A stretch of 12,388 nt of DNA from Thiocapsa sp. UBA6158 (GCF_002423035.1 NZ_DIUM01000138.1:69482-81869), one strand, 5' to 3'; counted from the first letter of the stretch, positions 1 to 5,980 are shown. Numbers and translations: made by a program. Notes: generated by a model from the sequence alone, not told the origin.

Positions 1-758
1 AGGCGCTTGGCCTTTTCGATGACCATCTCGGCCACCTGCACATGGCGTGTCGCGGGCTCGTCGAAGGTGGAGGAGATGACCTCGCCACGCACCGAACGGG
101 CCATCTCGGTGACCTCCTCGGGGCGTTCGTCGATCAACAGCACGATCAGGTAACAATCCGGGTGATTGTGACCGATCGATTGGGCGATGTTCTGCAACAT
201 CATGGTCTTGCCGGCCTTGGGCGGGGAGACGATGAGTCCGCGCTGGCCCTTGCCGATGGGGGCCACCAGATCGATGGTGCGCGCCGTGATGTCTTCGGTG
301 CTGCCGTTGCCGATCTCGAGGGTGAGCCGCTTGTTGGCGAAGAGCGGGGTGAAGTTCTCGAAGAGGATCTTCGACTTGGCGTTCTCGGGCCGGTCGAAGT
401 TGATGTCGTTGACCTTCAGCAGCGCGAAATAGCGCTCCCCGTCCTTGGGTGGACGAATCTTCCCGGAGATGGTGTCGCCGGTGCGCAGTGCGAAGCGGCG
501 GATCTGGCTGGGGGAGACATAGATGTCGTCCGGCCCGGCGAGATATGAGGCGTCTGCGGATCTCAGGAAGCCGAAGCCGTCGGTCAGGATCTCCAGCACC
601 CCGTCGCCGTAGATGTCTTCGCCGCGTTTGGCCTGCGCCTTGAGGATGGCGAAGATCAGGTCCTGTTTGCGCGACCGCCCGACGCCTTCGATCTCCATGG
701 ACTGGGCCAGTGCGACCAGCTCGGGTACGGGCGCTTTCTTCAGTTCGGTTAGGTTCAT
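1..758 (-). CDS. rho: Transcription termination factor Rho (N-terminal 252 codons, runs off window)
   Basis: Rho is the hexameric RNA-dependent ATPase/translocase that ends transcription of untranslated RNA. The visible part begins MNLTELKK, the Rho N-terminal helical domain. An OB-fold/cold-shock RNA-binding domain follows (about residues 50-120, with DGFGFLR and DDIYVSPSQIRRF). The ATPase core then begins, with the P-loop PPKAGKT whose Lys falls at residue 184, the same number as in E. coli Rho. The Walker B segment LLIDERPEEV follows. The Q- and R-loops and the C-terminus lie beyond position 1. The start is the ATG at 758-756, matching the family N-terminus. No Shine-Dalgarno sequence is visible before it; instead a UGA overlaps it (UGAUG), so translation may be coupled to a leader ORF. 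It lies 218 bases downstream of trxA on the same strand, as in enterobacteria. The family assignment is near certain. Confidence 0.98.
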   Translation of the reverse strand, partial: MNLTELKKAPVPELVALAQSMEIEGVGRSRKQDLIFAILKAQAKRGEDIYGDGVLEILTDGFGFLRSADASYLAGPDDIYVSPSQIRRFALRTGDTISGKIRPPKDGERYFALLKVNDINFDRPENAKSKILFENFTPLFANKRLTLEIGNGSTEDITARTIDLVAPIGKGQRGLIVSPPKAGKTMMLQNIAQSIGHNHPDCYLIVLLIDERPEEVTEMARSVRGEVISSTFDEPATRHVQVAEMVIEKAKR

Positions 759-907
759 CACATTGTTTGTCGTCGGCGGAGGTGAGGGGTGGTCGGCAAC
801 GCCCCGGGGCAGGGCCCGTGTTGCGGGGGAACGCGGTTGGGGGTGGTCGCTTTACGGGGACGGGGCGCCTTGGCGGCGGCCCCTCGGGAGTGTCGATCGG
901 CGGCCAT
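758..907 (-). CDS. Possible leader ORF upstream of and overlapping rho
   Basis: An uninterrupted 49-codon frame runs from an ATG at 907-905 to a TGA at 760-758. The last base of that TGA is the first base of the rho ATG (TGATG). The predicted peptide is rich in Pro, Arg, Ala and Thr, has no recognisable domain and resembles no family I know. E. coli has a short rhoL leader ORF in the same place, but I see no sequence resemblance. For it: the exact stop/start overlap and the lack of a Shine-Dalgarno sequence in front of rho. Against it: no convincing Shine-Dalgarno precedes this ATG, and stop-free frames are common in such GC-rich DNA. It could be a chance frame. Confidence 0.25.
   Translation of the reverse strand: MAADRHSRGAAAKAPRPRKATTPNRVPPQHGPCPGALPTTPHLRRRQTM
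759..880 (-). promoter_or_regulatory. C-rich rho leader, candidate Rho-utilisation (rut) region
   Basis: Read as RNA on the minus strand, the stretch opposite 771-870 has 52 C against 24 G in 100 bases, with runs such as CCACCCC, CCCCC and CCCCTCACC. Cytosine-rich, guanine-poor RNA is the hallmark of Rho loading sites, and rho is known in E. coli to be autogenously attenuated in its leader. The location directly before rho makes self-attenuation the obvious inference. A short GC palindrome (GCCCCGGGGC, 801-810) interrupts it. No intrinsic terminator with a U-tract is seen between trxA and rho. Confidence 0.45.
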
Positions 908-976
908 GGGTGCCGGTACCGGATCCGGTCCGCGGGGCGGCCGGGAGATTGAACCGGATGCCGTCGCCGGTGGCCT

Positions 977-1303
977 CTAAAGATTGCTGTCGATGAAAGC
1001 CGTCAATTGAGACTTGGACACCGCGCCGACCTTGGTTGCTTCGACCTCGCCTTGACGGAACAGCATCAGGGTCGGGATGCCGCGGATACCGTAGCGTGGC
1101 GGGGTGTTGGGGTTCTCGTCGATGTTGAGCTTCGCGACCTTGATACGGCCCGCGTACTCCCCGGCGATCTCGTCGAGCACGGGTGCGATCATCTTGCAGG
1201 GTCCGCACCAGTCGGCCCAGTAGTCCACGAGCACAGGTTCGAGGGATTTCAAAACCTCGTCTTCGAATGAATCATCGGTCACATGGACGATGCTATCGCT
1301 CAC
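977..1303 (-). CDS. trxA: Thioredoxin 1
   Basis: A 108-residue cytoplasmic thioredoxin, the general protein disulfide reductase recharged by thioredoxin reductase and used by ribonucleotide reductase, PAPS reductase and others. It has the classic active site WCGPC (Cys33 and Cys36), the buried Asp27, the KLNIDEN segment and the cis-proline loop GIPT (Pro77). Length and sequence match E. coli TrxA end to end. The start is a GTG (1303-1301, MSDSIVHVTDDSF), chosen because it aligns with the E. coli start and is preceded by a GGGAG ribosome-binding site nine bases upstream. The open frame continues further upstream, but those residues have no thioredoxin character. It lies head-to-head with rhlB and upstream of rho on the same strand, so rho may be partly read through from it. 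Pro replaces Ala in the NTPPRYGIRG segment, a minor change. Confidence 0.97.
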   Translation of the reverse strand: MSDSIVHVTDDSFEDEVLKSLEPVLVDYWADWCGPCKMIAPVLDEIAGEYAGRIKVAKLNIDENPNTPPRYGIRGIPTLMLFRQGEVEATKVGAVSKSQLTAFIDSNL

Positions 1304-1460
1304 TGAAGTGATCTCCCATAGGATGGTTGCGGCACGGGCGGTTGTTTCGATATCACGTTCGGCGGATGACGGCGGAGCGGGGGTCGCTTGGGCGCGGCGC
1401 GAACGGGTCGAGGAGCAGGCGGGCGAATTGGCGTTGGAATGTGCCCTTGAGTAAGATGCT

Positions 1461-1489
1461 ATTTGATCCAAAGCGAAGAGAATTTGCAA
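1461..1489 (-). promoter_or_regulatory. Candidate sigma-70 promoter for trxA
   Basis: In the 232-base divergent gap between trxA and rhlB the only A+T-rich patch is about 1447-1500. On the minus strand it holds TTGCAA (opposite 1484-1489), a 17-base spacer and TCAAAT (opposite 1461-1466), each a 4/6 match to the -35 and -10 consensus. Transcription would start near 1454, giving a trxA leader of about 150 bases. The match is modest, and I found no convincing plus-strand promoter for rhlB in the same gap. Confidence 0.25.
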
Positions 1490-1535
1490 GCCTTGCCAAT
1501 CCGCGAGGCGCGTAGCTCCAGGGACTCCCCACGGC

Positions 1536-3155
1536 ATGACCGACAAACACCTCACTCAGACCCGCTTCGACAGCTTCGCGCTCGATCAACGGATCATCGA
1601 CGGACTCGACGAAGCCGGCTTTACACGCTGTACCCCGATTCAGGAACAGACCCTGCCGATCGCGTTGTCGGGACGGGACGTCGCCGGTCAAGCTCAGACC
1701 GGCACGGGCAAGACCGCCGCCTTCCTGATCGTCCTGATGCAGCGTCTGCTGACCAATCCCGCGCCCGCCCCGGCACAGATCGCACGTCCGCGTGCGCTGA
1801 TTCTCGCTCCGACCCGCGAGCTTGCCGTGCAGATCCATCGGGATACGGAGTTGCTGGCCAAGCATACGGGTCTGCGCATCGCGGTGGTCTACGGCGGTGC
1901 GGGCTATCAGGAGCAGCGCGACCGGGTCGCCGGCGGCGTCGATATCCTCATCGGGACTCCGGGGCGCCTGATCGACTATTTCAAGCAAAAGGTCTTCGAT
2001 CTGCAGGCGATCGAGGCAGTCGTACTCGACGAGGCCGACCGCATGTTCGACCTCGGCTTCATCAAGGATATCCGCTTTCTGCTGCGACGTATGCCGCCGC
2101 CGGAGAACCGTCAGGGGCTCCTCTTCTCGGCGACACTCTCCTATCGCGTCACCGAGCTCGCCTACGAGCACATGAACCACCCGCAGCTCGTGAAGATCGA
2201 GACCGAGACCATCACGGCCGATCGCGTGCGCCAATGCTGCTACATGACCTCCAACGAGGAGAAGATCGCCTTGCTGCTCGGTCTGGTCCGCGGCTGGGAC
2301 GATGCGCGCATCATGGTCTTCGTCAACACCAAACGCGAGGCCGATCGAGTTTGGGGTTTTCTCCAGGGCAACGGCATCAACACCGCGGTGCTCTCCGGGG
2401 ACGTGCCCCAGAAGAAACGCCTGAAGCTCCTGAAGGACTTCACCGAGGGCAAGCTCCCCGTGTTGGTCGGCACGGACGTAGCCGCACGCGGCCTGCACAT
2501 CCCGGACGTGACCCATGTGGTGAACTACGACCTGCCCGAGGATCCGGAGGACTATGTCCACCGCATCGGTCGGACCGCGCGTGCCGGCGCCGCCGGGGAC
2601 GCGATCGGCTTCGTCTGCGAGACCTATGCCTTCTGCCTGCCGGACATCGAGGCCTTCATCGGGGCGAAGATCCCGGTCGAGCCGGTCGATCCGGCGTTGC
2701 TCGCCGAGGTGAATCCGCGCAGCCGGATGCGCCCGGATCGCGAGGATCGGTGCGAGGCGCGGCCTGCACGCCCGCCCCGTGGCGGCAGTGGCGGGGCCGG
2801 TGCCGGGCGCGGCGAGCGCCGTCCGCGCGCGGGCGGTGAGCGGCGCTCGCCAACCCGGTCGCCATCCCGGTCAGAGGCGCAGTCGAGGGCGGACTCCAAG
2901 GAGACTCAGGCCGACACCCCTGTGGCTGCACCCCGGAGACAGCCCGAGATCGCTGCACTGACGGATCCTGCGGCGATGACCGCAGCGCCGCTGTTCTCCG
3001 GCCCGGCAAGGGGTGCGCCGCGCGCGGAGTCGGGAACCTCGGAGATCCCGACGGGAGAACCGAAGAAACGCCGCCGCCGGCGTCGGTCCAAGAAGCCGGA
3101 CGCAGACGGCGCGAATCCGGCGACGTCCTCTCCGGCACCCGAGCCGGTCGATTAA
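1536..3155 (+). CDS. rhlB: DEAD-box ATP-dependent RNA helicase RhlB with long basic tail
   Basis: RhlB unwinds structured RNA and, in enterobacteria, works in the RNase E degradosome. All DEAD-box motifs are present: Q-motif CTPIQ (Gln36), motif I AQTGTGKT (53-60), PTREL (92-96), TPGR (141-144), DEAD (165-168), SAT (198-200), VGTDVAARGLHIP (311-323) and HRIGRTARAG (342-351). The ARGLHIP form of motif V and the start MTDKHLTQTRFDSFAL are RhlB-like, as is the position head-to-head with trxA. The ATG start has a weak AGGGA (1520-1524) upstream. At 539 residues it exceeds E. coli RhlB (421). The extra length is a low-complexity Arg/Gly/Pro/Ala/Ser tail from about residue 395, with six consecutive arginines (512-517) in a lysine/arginine cluster. 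Such tails commonly bind RNA or partner proteins; that role here is inference. Confidence 0.95.
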   Translation: MTDKHLTQTRFDSFALDQRIIDGLDEAGFTRCTPIQEQTLPIALSGRDVAGQAQTGTGKTAAFLIVLMQRLLTNPAPAPAQIARPRALILAPTRELAVQIHRDTELLAKHTGLRIAVVYGGAGYQEQRDRVAGGVDILIGTPGRLIDYFKQKVFDLQAIEAVVLDEADRMFDLGFIKDIRFLLRRMPPPENRQGLLFSATLSYRVTELAYEHMNHPQLVKIETETITADRVRQCCYMTSNEEKIALLLGLVRGWDDARIMVFVNTKREADRVWGFLQGNGINTAVLSGDVPQKKRLKLLKDFTEGKLPVLVGTDVAARGLHIPDVTHVVNYDLPEDPEDYVHRIGRTARAGAAGDAIGFVCETYAFCLPDIEAFIGAKIPVEPVDPALLAEVNPRSRMRPDREDRCEARPARPPRGGSGGAGAGRGERRPRAGGERRSPTRSPSRSEAQSRADSKETQADTPVAAPRRQPEIAALTDPAAMTAAPLFSGPARGAPRAESGTSEIPTGEPKKRRRRRRSKKPDADGANPATSSPAPEPVD

Positions 3156-3168
3156 GCGGCGTCGCCGC
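3156..3168. terminator. Short GC hairpin between convergent rhlB and yrfG-like genes
   Basis: GCGGC-GTC-GCCGC begins right after the rhlB stop codon, in the 42-base gap before the converging nucleotidase gene. The stem is five base pairs with a three-base loop. No T-run follows on the plus strand and only TTAAT on the minus strand. It may be a weak bidirectional terminator, but this is not a classical intrinsic one. Confidence 0.25.
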
Positions 3169-3197
3169 GCTCCGTGCCCCTGCTGCCCCTGCGTGCG

Positions 3198-3863
3198 TCA
3201 GTCCGAATGCAGACTCGCAAGCAGATCGCCGAAGTGAGCGATCGCCGGAAAGTCGGCGACCTCGCGTCTCGGACCCGTCGAGTCGGGCTCGACGACCGCC
3301 ATCAGCCAGTGAAACCCGAAGTCGCGCGCCGCCTGCAAGACGCGCGTGCTGTCGTCGACGAAGAGTGTGCGCTCCACATCGAAGGGCTCGATCGCGTGAA
3401 CAAGCGACCAGAAGCCCGGCGCCTCCTTGGCGATCCGCAGGTCATGCGAGCAGATAATCCGCTCGAAGTGTCCGCCGAGCCGCGTCCGCGAGAGCTTGAG
3501 CGCGAGCGCCTTTTGATGGGCGTTGGTCACCAGGACGCGGCGCTTGCCGCGTCGCTCGAGCGCCTCGAGAAAATCGAGCACATGCGGATGCACCGCGATC
3601 AGATGCTCGACCTCCTGCTTGAGCAGGGCGATATCCAGGCCGAGCTCGCGGCTCCAGTGGTCGACGCAATACCACTCGAGTGTGCCCTCGATATCGCGAT
3701 AGCGGGCGAGCAGCTGGGCCTTGGCGACCTCGGGCGCGAGCCCTCGGGCTTGCGCGTAACGCTCGGGGACATGCTCGAGCCAAAAATGATTGTCGAAATG
3801 CAGGTCGAGCAGTGTGCCGTCCATGTCCAAAAAGACGGTGTCGATCCGCTGCCAATCGATCAT
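3198..3863 (-). CDS. yrfG: HAD-family GMP/IMP nucleotidase, YrfG type
   Basis: A 221-residue cytoplasmic HAD phosphatase related to E. coli YrfG, which dephosphorylates purine mononucleotides such as GMP and IMP. HAD motif I is FLDMDGTLLDL (nucleophile Asp13, acid/base Asp15). Motif II is VTNAH (112-116), the motif III lysine is in RIAKEAPG (Lys146), and motif IV is LFVDDS (Asp170, Asp171). The insert between motifs I and II, with DNHFWLEHVPERYA and EWYCVDHWSRELGLDI, is characteristic of the YrfG group and sets it apart from generic HAD proteins. The start is the ATG at 3863-3861, with AAGGGG six bases upstream. The frame stays open 143 codons further upstream, but that part is antisense to nudE. 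It diverges from nudE, a pairing that fits shared nucleotide clean-up. Substrate preference is inferred from the family. Confidence 0.9.
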   Translation of the reverse strand: MIDWQRIDTVFLDMDGTLLDLHFDNHFWLEHVPERYAQARGLAPEVAKAQLLARYRDIEGTLEWYCVDHWSRELGLDIALLKQEVEHLIAVHPHVLDFLEALERRGKRRVLVTNAHQKALALKLSRTRLGGHFERIICSHDLRIAKEAPGFWSLVHAIEPFDVERTLFVDDSTRVLQAARDFGFHWLMAVVEPDSTGPRREVADFPAIAHFGDLLASLHSD

Positions 3864-3894
3864 GCCATACCCCTTATCGCCTCGTTGTTCCAGC

Positions 3895-3910
3895 GTCGCT
3901 TTGCAGCGAC
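3895..3910. promoter_or_regulatory. Dyad in the divergent yrfG/nudE spacer
   Basis: GTCGCT-TTGC-AGCGAC is a perfect six-base inverted repeat with a four-base spacer, lying centrally in the 69-base gap between the two divergent starts. It could be an operator serving both genes or a hairpin in the nudE leader. Nothing links it to a particular regulator. Confidence 0.3.
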
Positions 3911-3932
3911 TTGACCCATCGGAGTTTCGTTC

Positions 3933-4478
3933 ATGCTTCGCAAACCGAAAATACTGGATCGGCGCATCGTCGCCCAGAGCCGCTTGTTCCGGGTTGAGGA
4001 GGTCGATCTGGAGTTTGCCAACGGCGCGCGCCGTACCTTCGAGCGCGTGCCCGGCGGCACGGATTCGGTCATGATCGTCCCCATGCTCGACGCCGAGACG
4101 GTCCTCCTGATCCGCGAATACGGTGCCGGCAGCGACCGCTACGAGCTCGGCCTGCCCAAGGGCGTCGTGGAGGCCGGCGAGGATCCCTTGGTCGCCGCGG
4201 ATCGCGAGATCCAGGAGGAGATCGGCTACGGTGCGCGCGAGCTGCAGATGATCAAACGCGTCTCGTTGGTCCCCGGTTACATCCAGCATCATAGTCTCAT
4301 CGTGCTGGCGCGCGATCTCTATCCCAAGTCACTCCCCGGCGACGAGCCGGAGCCGATCGAGGTGGTGCCTTGGAGGCTCGACGCGATCGACGAGCTGCTT
4401 GCTCGCGAGGATTTCAACGAGGCACGATCGGTCGCGGCCCTCTTCATCGCCCTGCGCGTCATGGGTCGCGAGCCCTGA
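3933..4478 (+). CDS. nudE: ADP compounds hydrolase NudE (Nudix hydrolase)
   Basis: A 181-residue Nudix enzyme. In E. coli NudE hydrolyses ADP-ribose, diadenosine polyphosphates and NADH to nucleoside monophosphates. The Nudix box GX5EX7REUXEEXGU is complete at residues 77-99 (G77, E83, R91-E92, E95-E96, G98). NudE-like flanks include the N-terminal VAQSRLFRVEEVDLEFANG, MIVPMLD, LIREYGAGSDRYELGLPKG, and the C-terminal LYPKSLPGDEPEP and DFNEARSVAALF. These closely follow the E. coli protein and set it apart from NudF/ADP-ribose pyrophosphatase, although the outline is shared. The start ATG has GGAG eight bases upstream (3921-3924). It diverges from the yrfG-like nucleotidase, which could act on the AMP or GMP products; that coupling is inference. 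Confidence 0.93.
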   Translation: MLRKPKILDRRIVAQSRLFRVEEVDLEFANGARRTFERVPGGTDSVMIVPMLDAETVLLIREYGAGSDRYELGLPKGVVEAGEDPLVAADREIQEEIGYGARELQMIKRVSLVPGYIQHHSLIVLARDLYPKSLPGDEPEPIEVVPWRLDAIDELLAREDFNEARSVAALFIALRVMGREP

Positions 4479-4593
4479 CCGAGACGATTCCGAATCCGGT
4501 CATCCGGATGCGCCCCGCACGGCGTTGACGACTAATCCGCGCCCGGTGCGGTATGCGTCTGGATGCGGTTTAAACCCCCAACGGAGATCACGC

Positions 4594-5640
4594 ATGTTGC
4601 GCTTATCCGCCGCCTCGGCGATCGTCTTGACACTGGGTCTGATTACGGGCGCCCCGACGGGTGTCGACGGCGCGAAGGCCCAAGACATGCCTCCGCCCGA
4701 TGACTCAATCTACAGCTTCGACGACTTCCCGCGCGAGGATTTGCTCGAGCATCCGGATTGGTTCAAGACGGGTTTCCTCGATCTTCCGAACGATCTCGAA
4801 GAGGCGATCGCCGAGGACAAACAGGGGTTGATCGTCTATTTCGGCCAGAAACATTGTGCTTACTGCCACAAGCTTCTGAATGAGAACTTCGGCCTTTCCG
4901 ATATCCTCGAGTACACCCAGCGCCATTTCGATCTGGTCGCAATCGACGTCTGGGGTATGGAGGAGGTCACGACGATCGACGGCGAGGTGATGACCGAGCG
5001 GGAGTTTTCCGTTCGCGAGGACACCAACTTCACCCCGTCGCTGCTCTTCTACGACGCCGAGGGCAAGCTGGCCCTGCGTCTGCGCGGCTACTATCCGCCC
5101 TATCAGTTCCGTGCCGCGCTCGAGTATGTCGCCGACGGGCACTATGCCCGCGAGACCTTTCGGGATTACCTCGCCCGCGGCGAGAATCGGATGGTGTTCG
5201 AGCCGGGGGACCTGAACGAGCAGCCCTTCTTCGCGAAGCCACCCCACAACCTGGATCGACGCTTCCCGAGCGAGCGCCTGCTCGCCGTCTTCTTCGAGCA
5301 GGGCGATTGTCACGCCTGTGACGTGCTGCACGGCCAAGCCCTGAAGGAGCCCGCGATCACGGGCTATTTCGGCAACTTCGACAGCGTCCAGCTCGACATG
5401 TGGTCCGATACACCCGTCGTCACGCCCTCCGGCGAGCGAACCACGGCACGCGCGTGGGCCGAGCAGCTCGGGCTTTTCTATGCCCCGTCGATCCTTTTCT
5501 TCGACGAGCGCGGCAAGGAACTGCTGCGTGTCGACTCGGTCGTGCGCTTCTACCGGCTGCGCAACGTCTTGAACTACATCAGCAGCAAGGCGTACTTGAC
5601 CGAGAGTTTCGGGGAGTGGCGGCTGTCCGAGGCGCGTTGA
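4594..5640 (+). CDS. Exported protein with two tandem thioredoxin-like domains
   Basis: A 348-residue protein predicted to be periplasmic. The signal peptide has a short positive start (MLRLSA), a hydrophobic core (about 8-20) and a likely signal peptidase I site after AKA (residue 29). Module 1 (about 60-190) has KHCAYCHK, a CXXC at Cys88/Cys91, and a cis-proline loop FTPS (Pro148). Module 2 (about 225-335) has GDCHAC, a CXXC at Cys239/Cys242, and YAPS (Pro298). Both carry the LLFYDAEGK / ILFFDERGK strand-turn after the cis-proline, so they look like an ancient duplication. The first resembles the thioredoxin-like/SoxW group of sulfur-oxidising bacteria. The likely role is dithiol-disulfide exchange or thiol reduction in the periplasm; partners are unknown. 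The ATG at 4594 is chosen for its ACGGAGATC ribosome-binding site and because it creates the signal peptide. The 115-base gap after nudE suggests its own promoter, possibly using TTGACG at 4525-4530, although no good -10 follows. Confidence 0.8.
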   Translation: MLRLSAASAIVLTLGLITGAPTGVDGAKAQDMPPPDDSIYSFDDFPREDLLEHPDWFKTGFLDLPNDLEEAIAEDKQGLIVYFGQKHCAYCHKLLNENFGLSDILEYTQRHFDLVAIDVWGMEEVTTIDGEVMTEREFSVREDTNFTPSLLFYDAEGKLALRLRGYYPPYQFRAALEYVADGHYARETFRDYLARGENRMVFEPGDLNEQPFFAKPPHNLDRRFPSERLLAVFFEQGDCHACDVLHGQALKEPAITGYFGNFDSVQLDMWSDTPVVTPSGERTTARAWAEQLGLFYAPSILFFDERGKELLRVDSVVRFYRLRNVLNYISSKAYLTESFGEWRLSEAR

Positions 5641-5656
5641 ACCGCCGTTGAACCGC
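5635..5656 (+). repeat. 11-bp tandem direct repeat at the stop codon of the thioredoxin-like gene
   Basis: CGTTGAACCGC occurs twice back to back (5635-5645 and 5646-5656). The first copy contains the TGA stop of the gene. It looks like a small tandem duplication. The core TTGAACCGC recurs inverted at 5726-5734. Confidence 0.8.
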
Positions 5657-5734
5657 GTCCGGCGTGACATGGACGGTACTGGGTTTGCCTCGATCTCGTG
5701 GATACCGACAGGCGTCGACGTCGACGCGGTTCAA
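5648..5734. repeat. 12-bp perfect inverted repeat, 63-base spacing
   Basis: TTGAACCGCGTC (5648-5659) is perfectly complementary to GACGCGGTTCAA (5723-5734). In RNA it would close a stem around 63 bases. The interior offers only short further pairings, such as CGGTA (5674-5678) with TACCG (5703-5707). No U-run follows directly, so it is not a standard terminator. It could be a processed 3' structure, a small RNA fold, or paired binding sites. Confidence 0.6.
5712..5727. promoter_or_regulatory. 16-bp perfect palindrome, candidate operator
   Basis: GCGTCGACGTCGACGC is self-complementary over all 16 bases and sits immediately upstream of an A+T-rich patch that could supply a -10 element. Its right half overlaps the weak -35 candidate TCGACG (5722-5727). 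A symmetric site overlapping a promoter is typical of a dimeric repressor or activator, but no known regulator consensus is recognised. Confidence 0.35.
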
Positions 5735-5752
5735 GATGATAAAAATTTTAAT
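5722..5752 (+). promoter_or_regulatory. Weak candidate promoter upstream of pta-ackA
   Basis: TTTAAT (5747-5752) matches the -10 consensus at five of six positions and lies in the only strongly A+T-rich patch of the gap. The best -35 is TCGACG (5722-5727, 4/6), with a spacer of 19 bases, longer than ideal. If used, it would give a leader of about 220 bases before pta. No FNR-type TTGAT-N4-ATCAA box was found. Confidence 0.2.
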
Positions 5753-5795
5753 GACTTAAGCCGCGTCAGGGATAAGGCATTTGGTGCACTCGACG

Positions 5796-5814
5796 GTGCG
5801 AACCTGATTCGCAC
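5796..5814 (+). other. Hairpin in the pta upstream region
   Basis: GTGCGAA-CCTGA-TTCGCAC forms a perfect seven-base-pair stem with a five-base loop, 166 bases before the pta start. No T-run follows, so it is not an intrinsic terminator. It could be a leader structure or an operator dyad. Confidence 0.4.
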
Positions 5815-5980
5815 ATCCACATGTCGCGCGGACGCAGCTTAATGCGAGGTCGCGGCCGGTAGGGGTTATCTGGTATTTTTGCGCAGTGCAGCATTCGGGG
5901 CGTTCGTCGTGCCGAAGCATCCAATCATCCGATCGGGTCGCTCGACCCCGTCCAGCCTGTTTCGCGCAAGAGGAAGATCC

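Larger units (their letters stand above)
5641..5980. other. 340-base intergenic region upstream of pta with several symmetric elements
   Basis: No protein-coding gene is convincing here. Short frames on either strand lack family resemblance and supporting ribosome-binding sites. The region holds, in order, the second copy of an 11-bp direct repeat, a 12-bp inverted repeat with arms at 5648-5659 and 5723-5734, a 16-bp palindrome at 5712-5727, and an A+T-rich patch at 5735-5760. A 7-bp-stem hairpin follows at 5796-5814, then a second T-rich spot (5873-5879) and a GGGTC/GACCC hairpin (5935-5948) shortly before the pta ribosome-binding site. This is more symmetry than the other spacers in the window show, and fits the regulated promoter and long leader of pta-ackA. 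Confidence 0.55.

Noticed and set aside
913..929. Overlapping palindromes CCGGTACCGG and ACCGGATCCGGT in the trxA-rho gap
   Set aside because: Short GC palindromes are frequent in this composition. No U-run follows and no binding site is recognised, so I do not claim a terminator or operator.
3864..4292. A 143-codon N-terminal extension of the YrfG-type nucleotidase
   Set aside because: It lies wholly antisense to nudE and the spacer, adds no family sequence, and the ATG at 3863 has a good ribosome-binding site and begins right at the HAD fold.
4525..4530. TTGACG as -35 of a promoter for the thioredoxin-like gene
   Set aside because: A 5/6 match, but no acceptable -10 lies 16-18 bases downstream, so it is mentioned only as a possibility under the gene.
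5796..5820. Possible tRNA T-arm (GCGAACCTGATTCGC)
   Set aside because: No anticodon or acceptor stems fit around it; it is a simple hairpin.
5648..5842. A 64-codon frame after the thioredoxin-like gene, and a 76-codon minus-strand frame at 5756-5986
   Set aside because: The first begins at a TTG with no ribosome-binding site; the second overlaps the pta start in antisense. Neither resembles a known family, and both cross A+T-rich, symmetric non-coding DNA.
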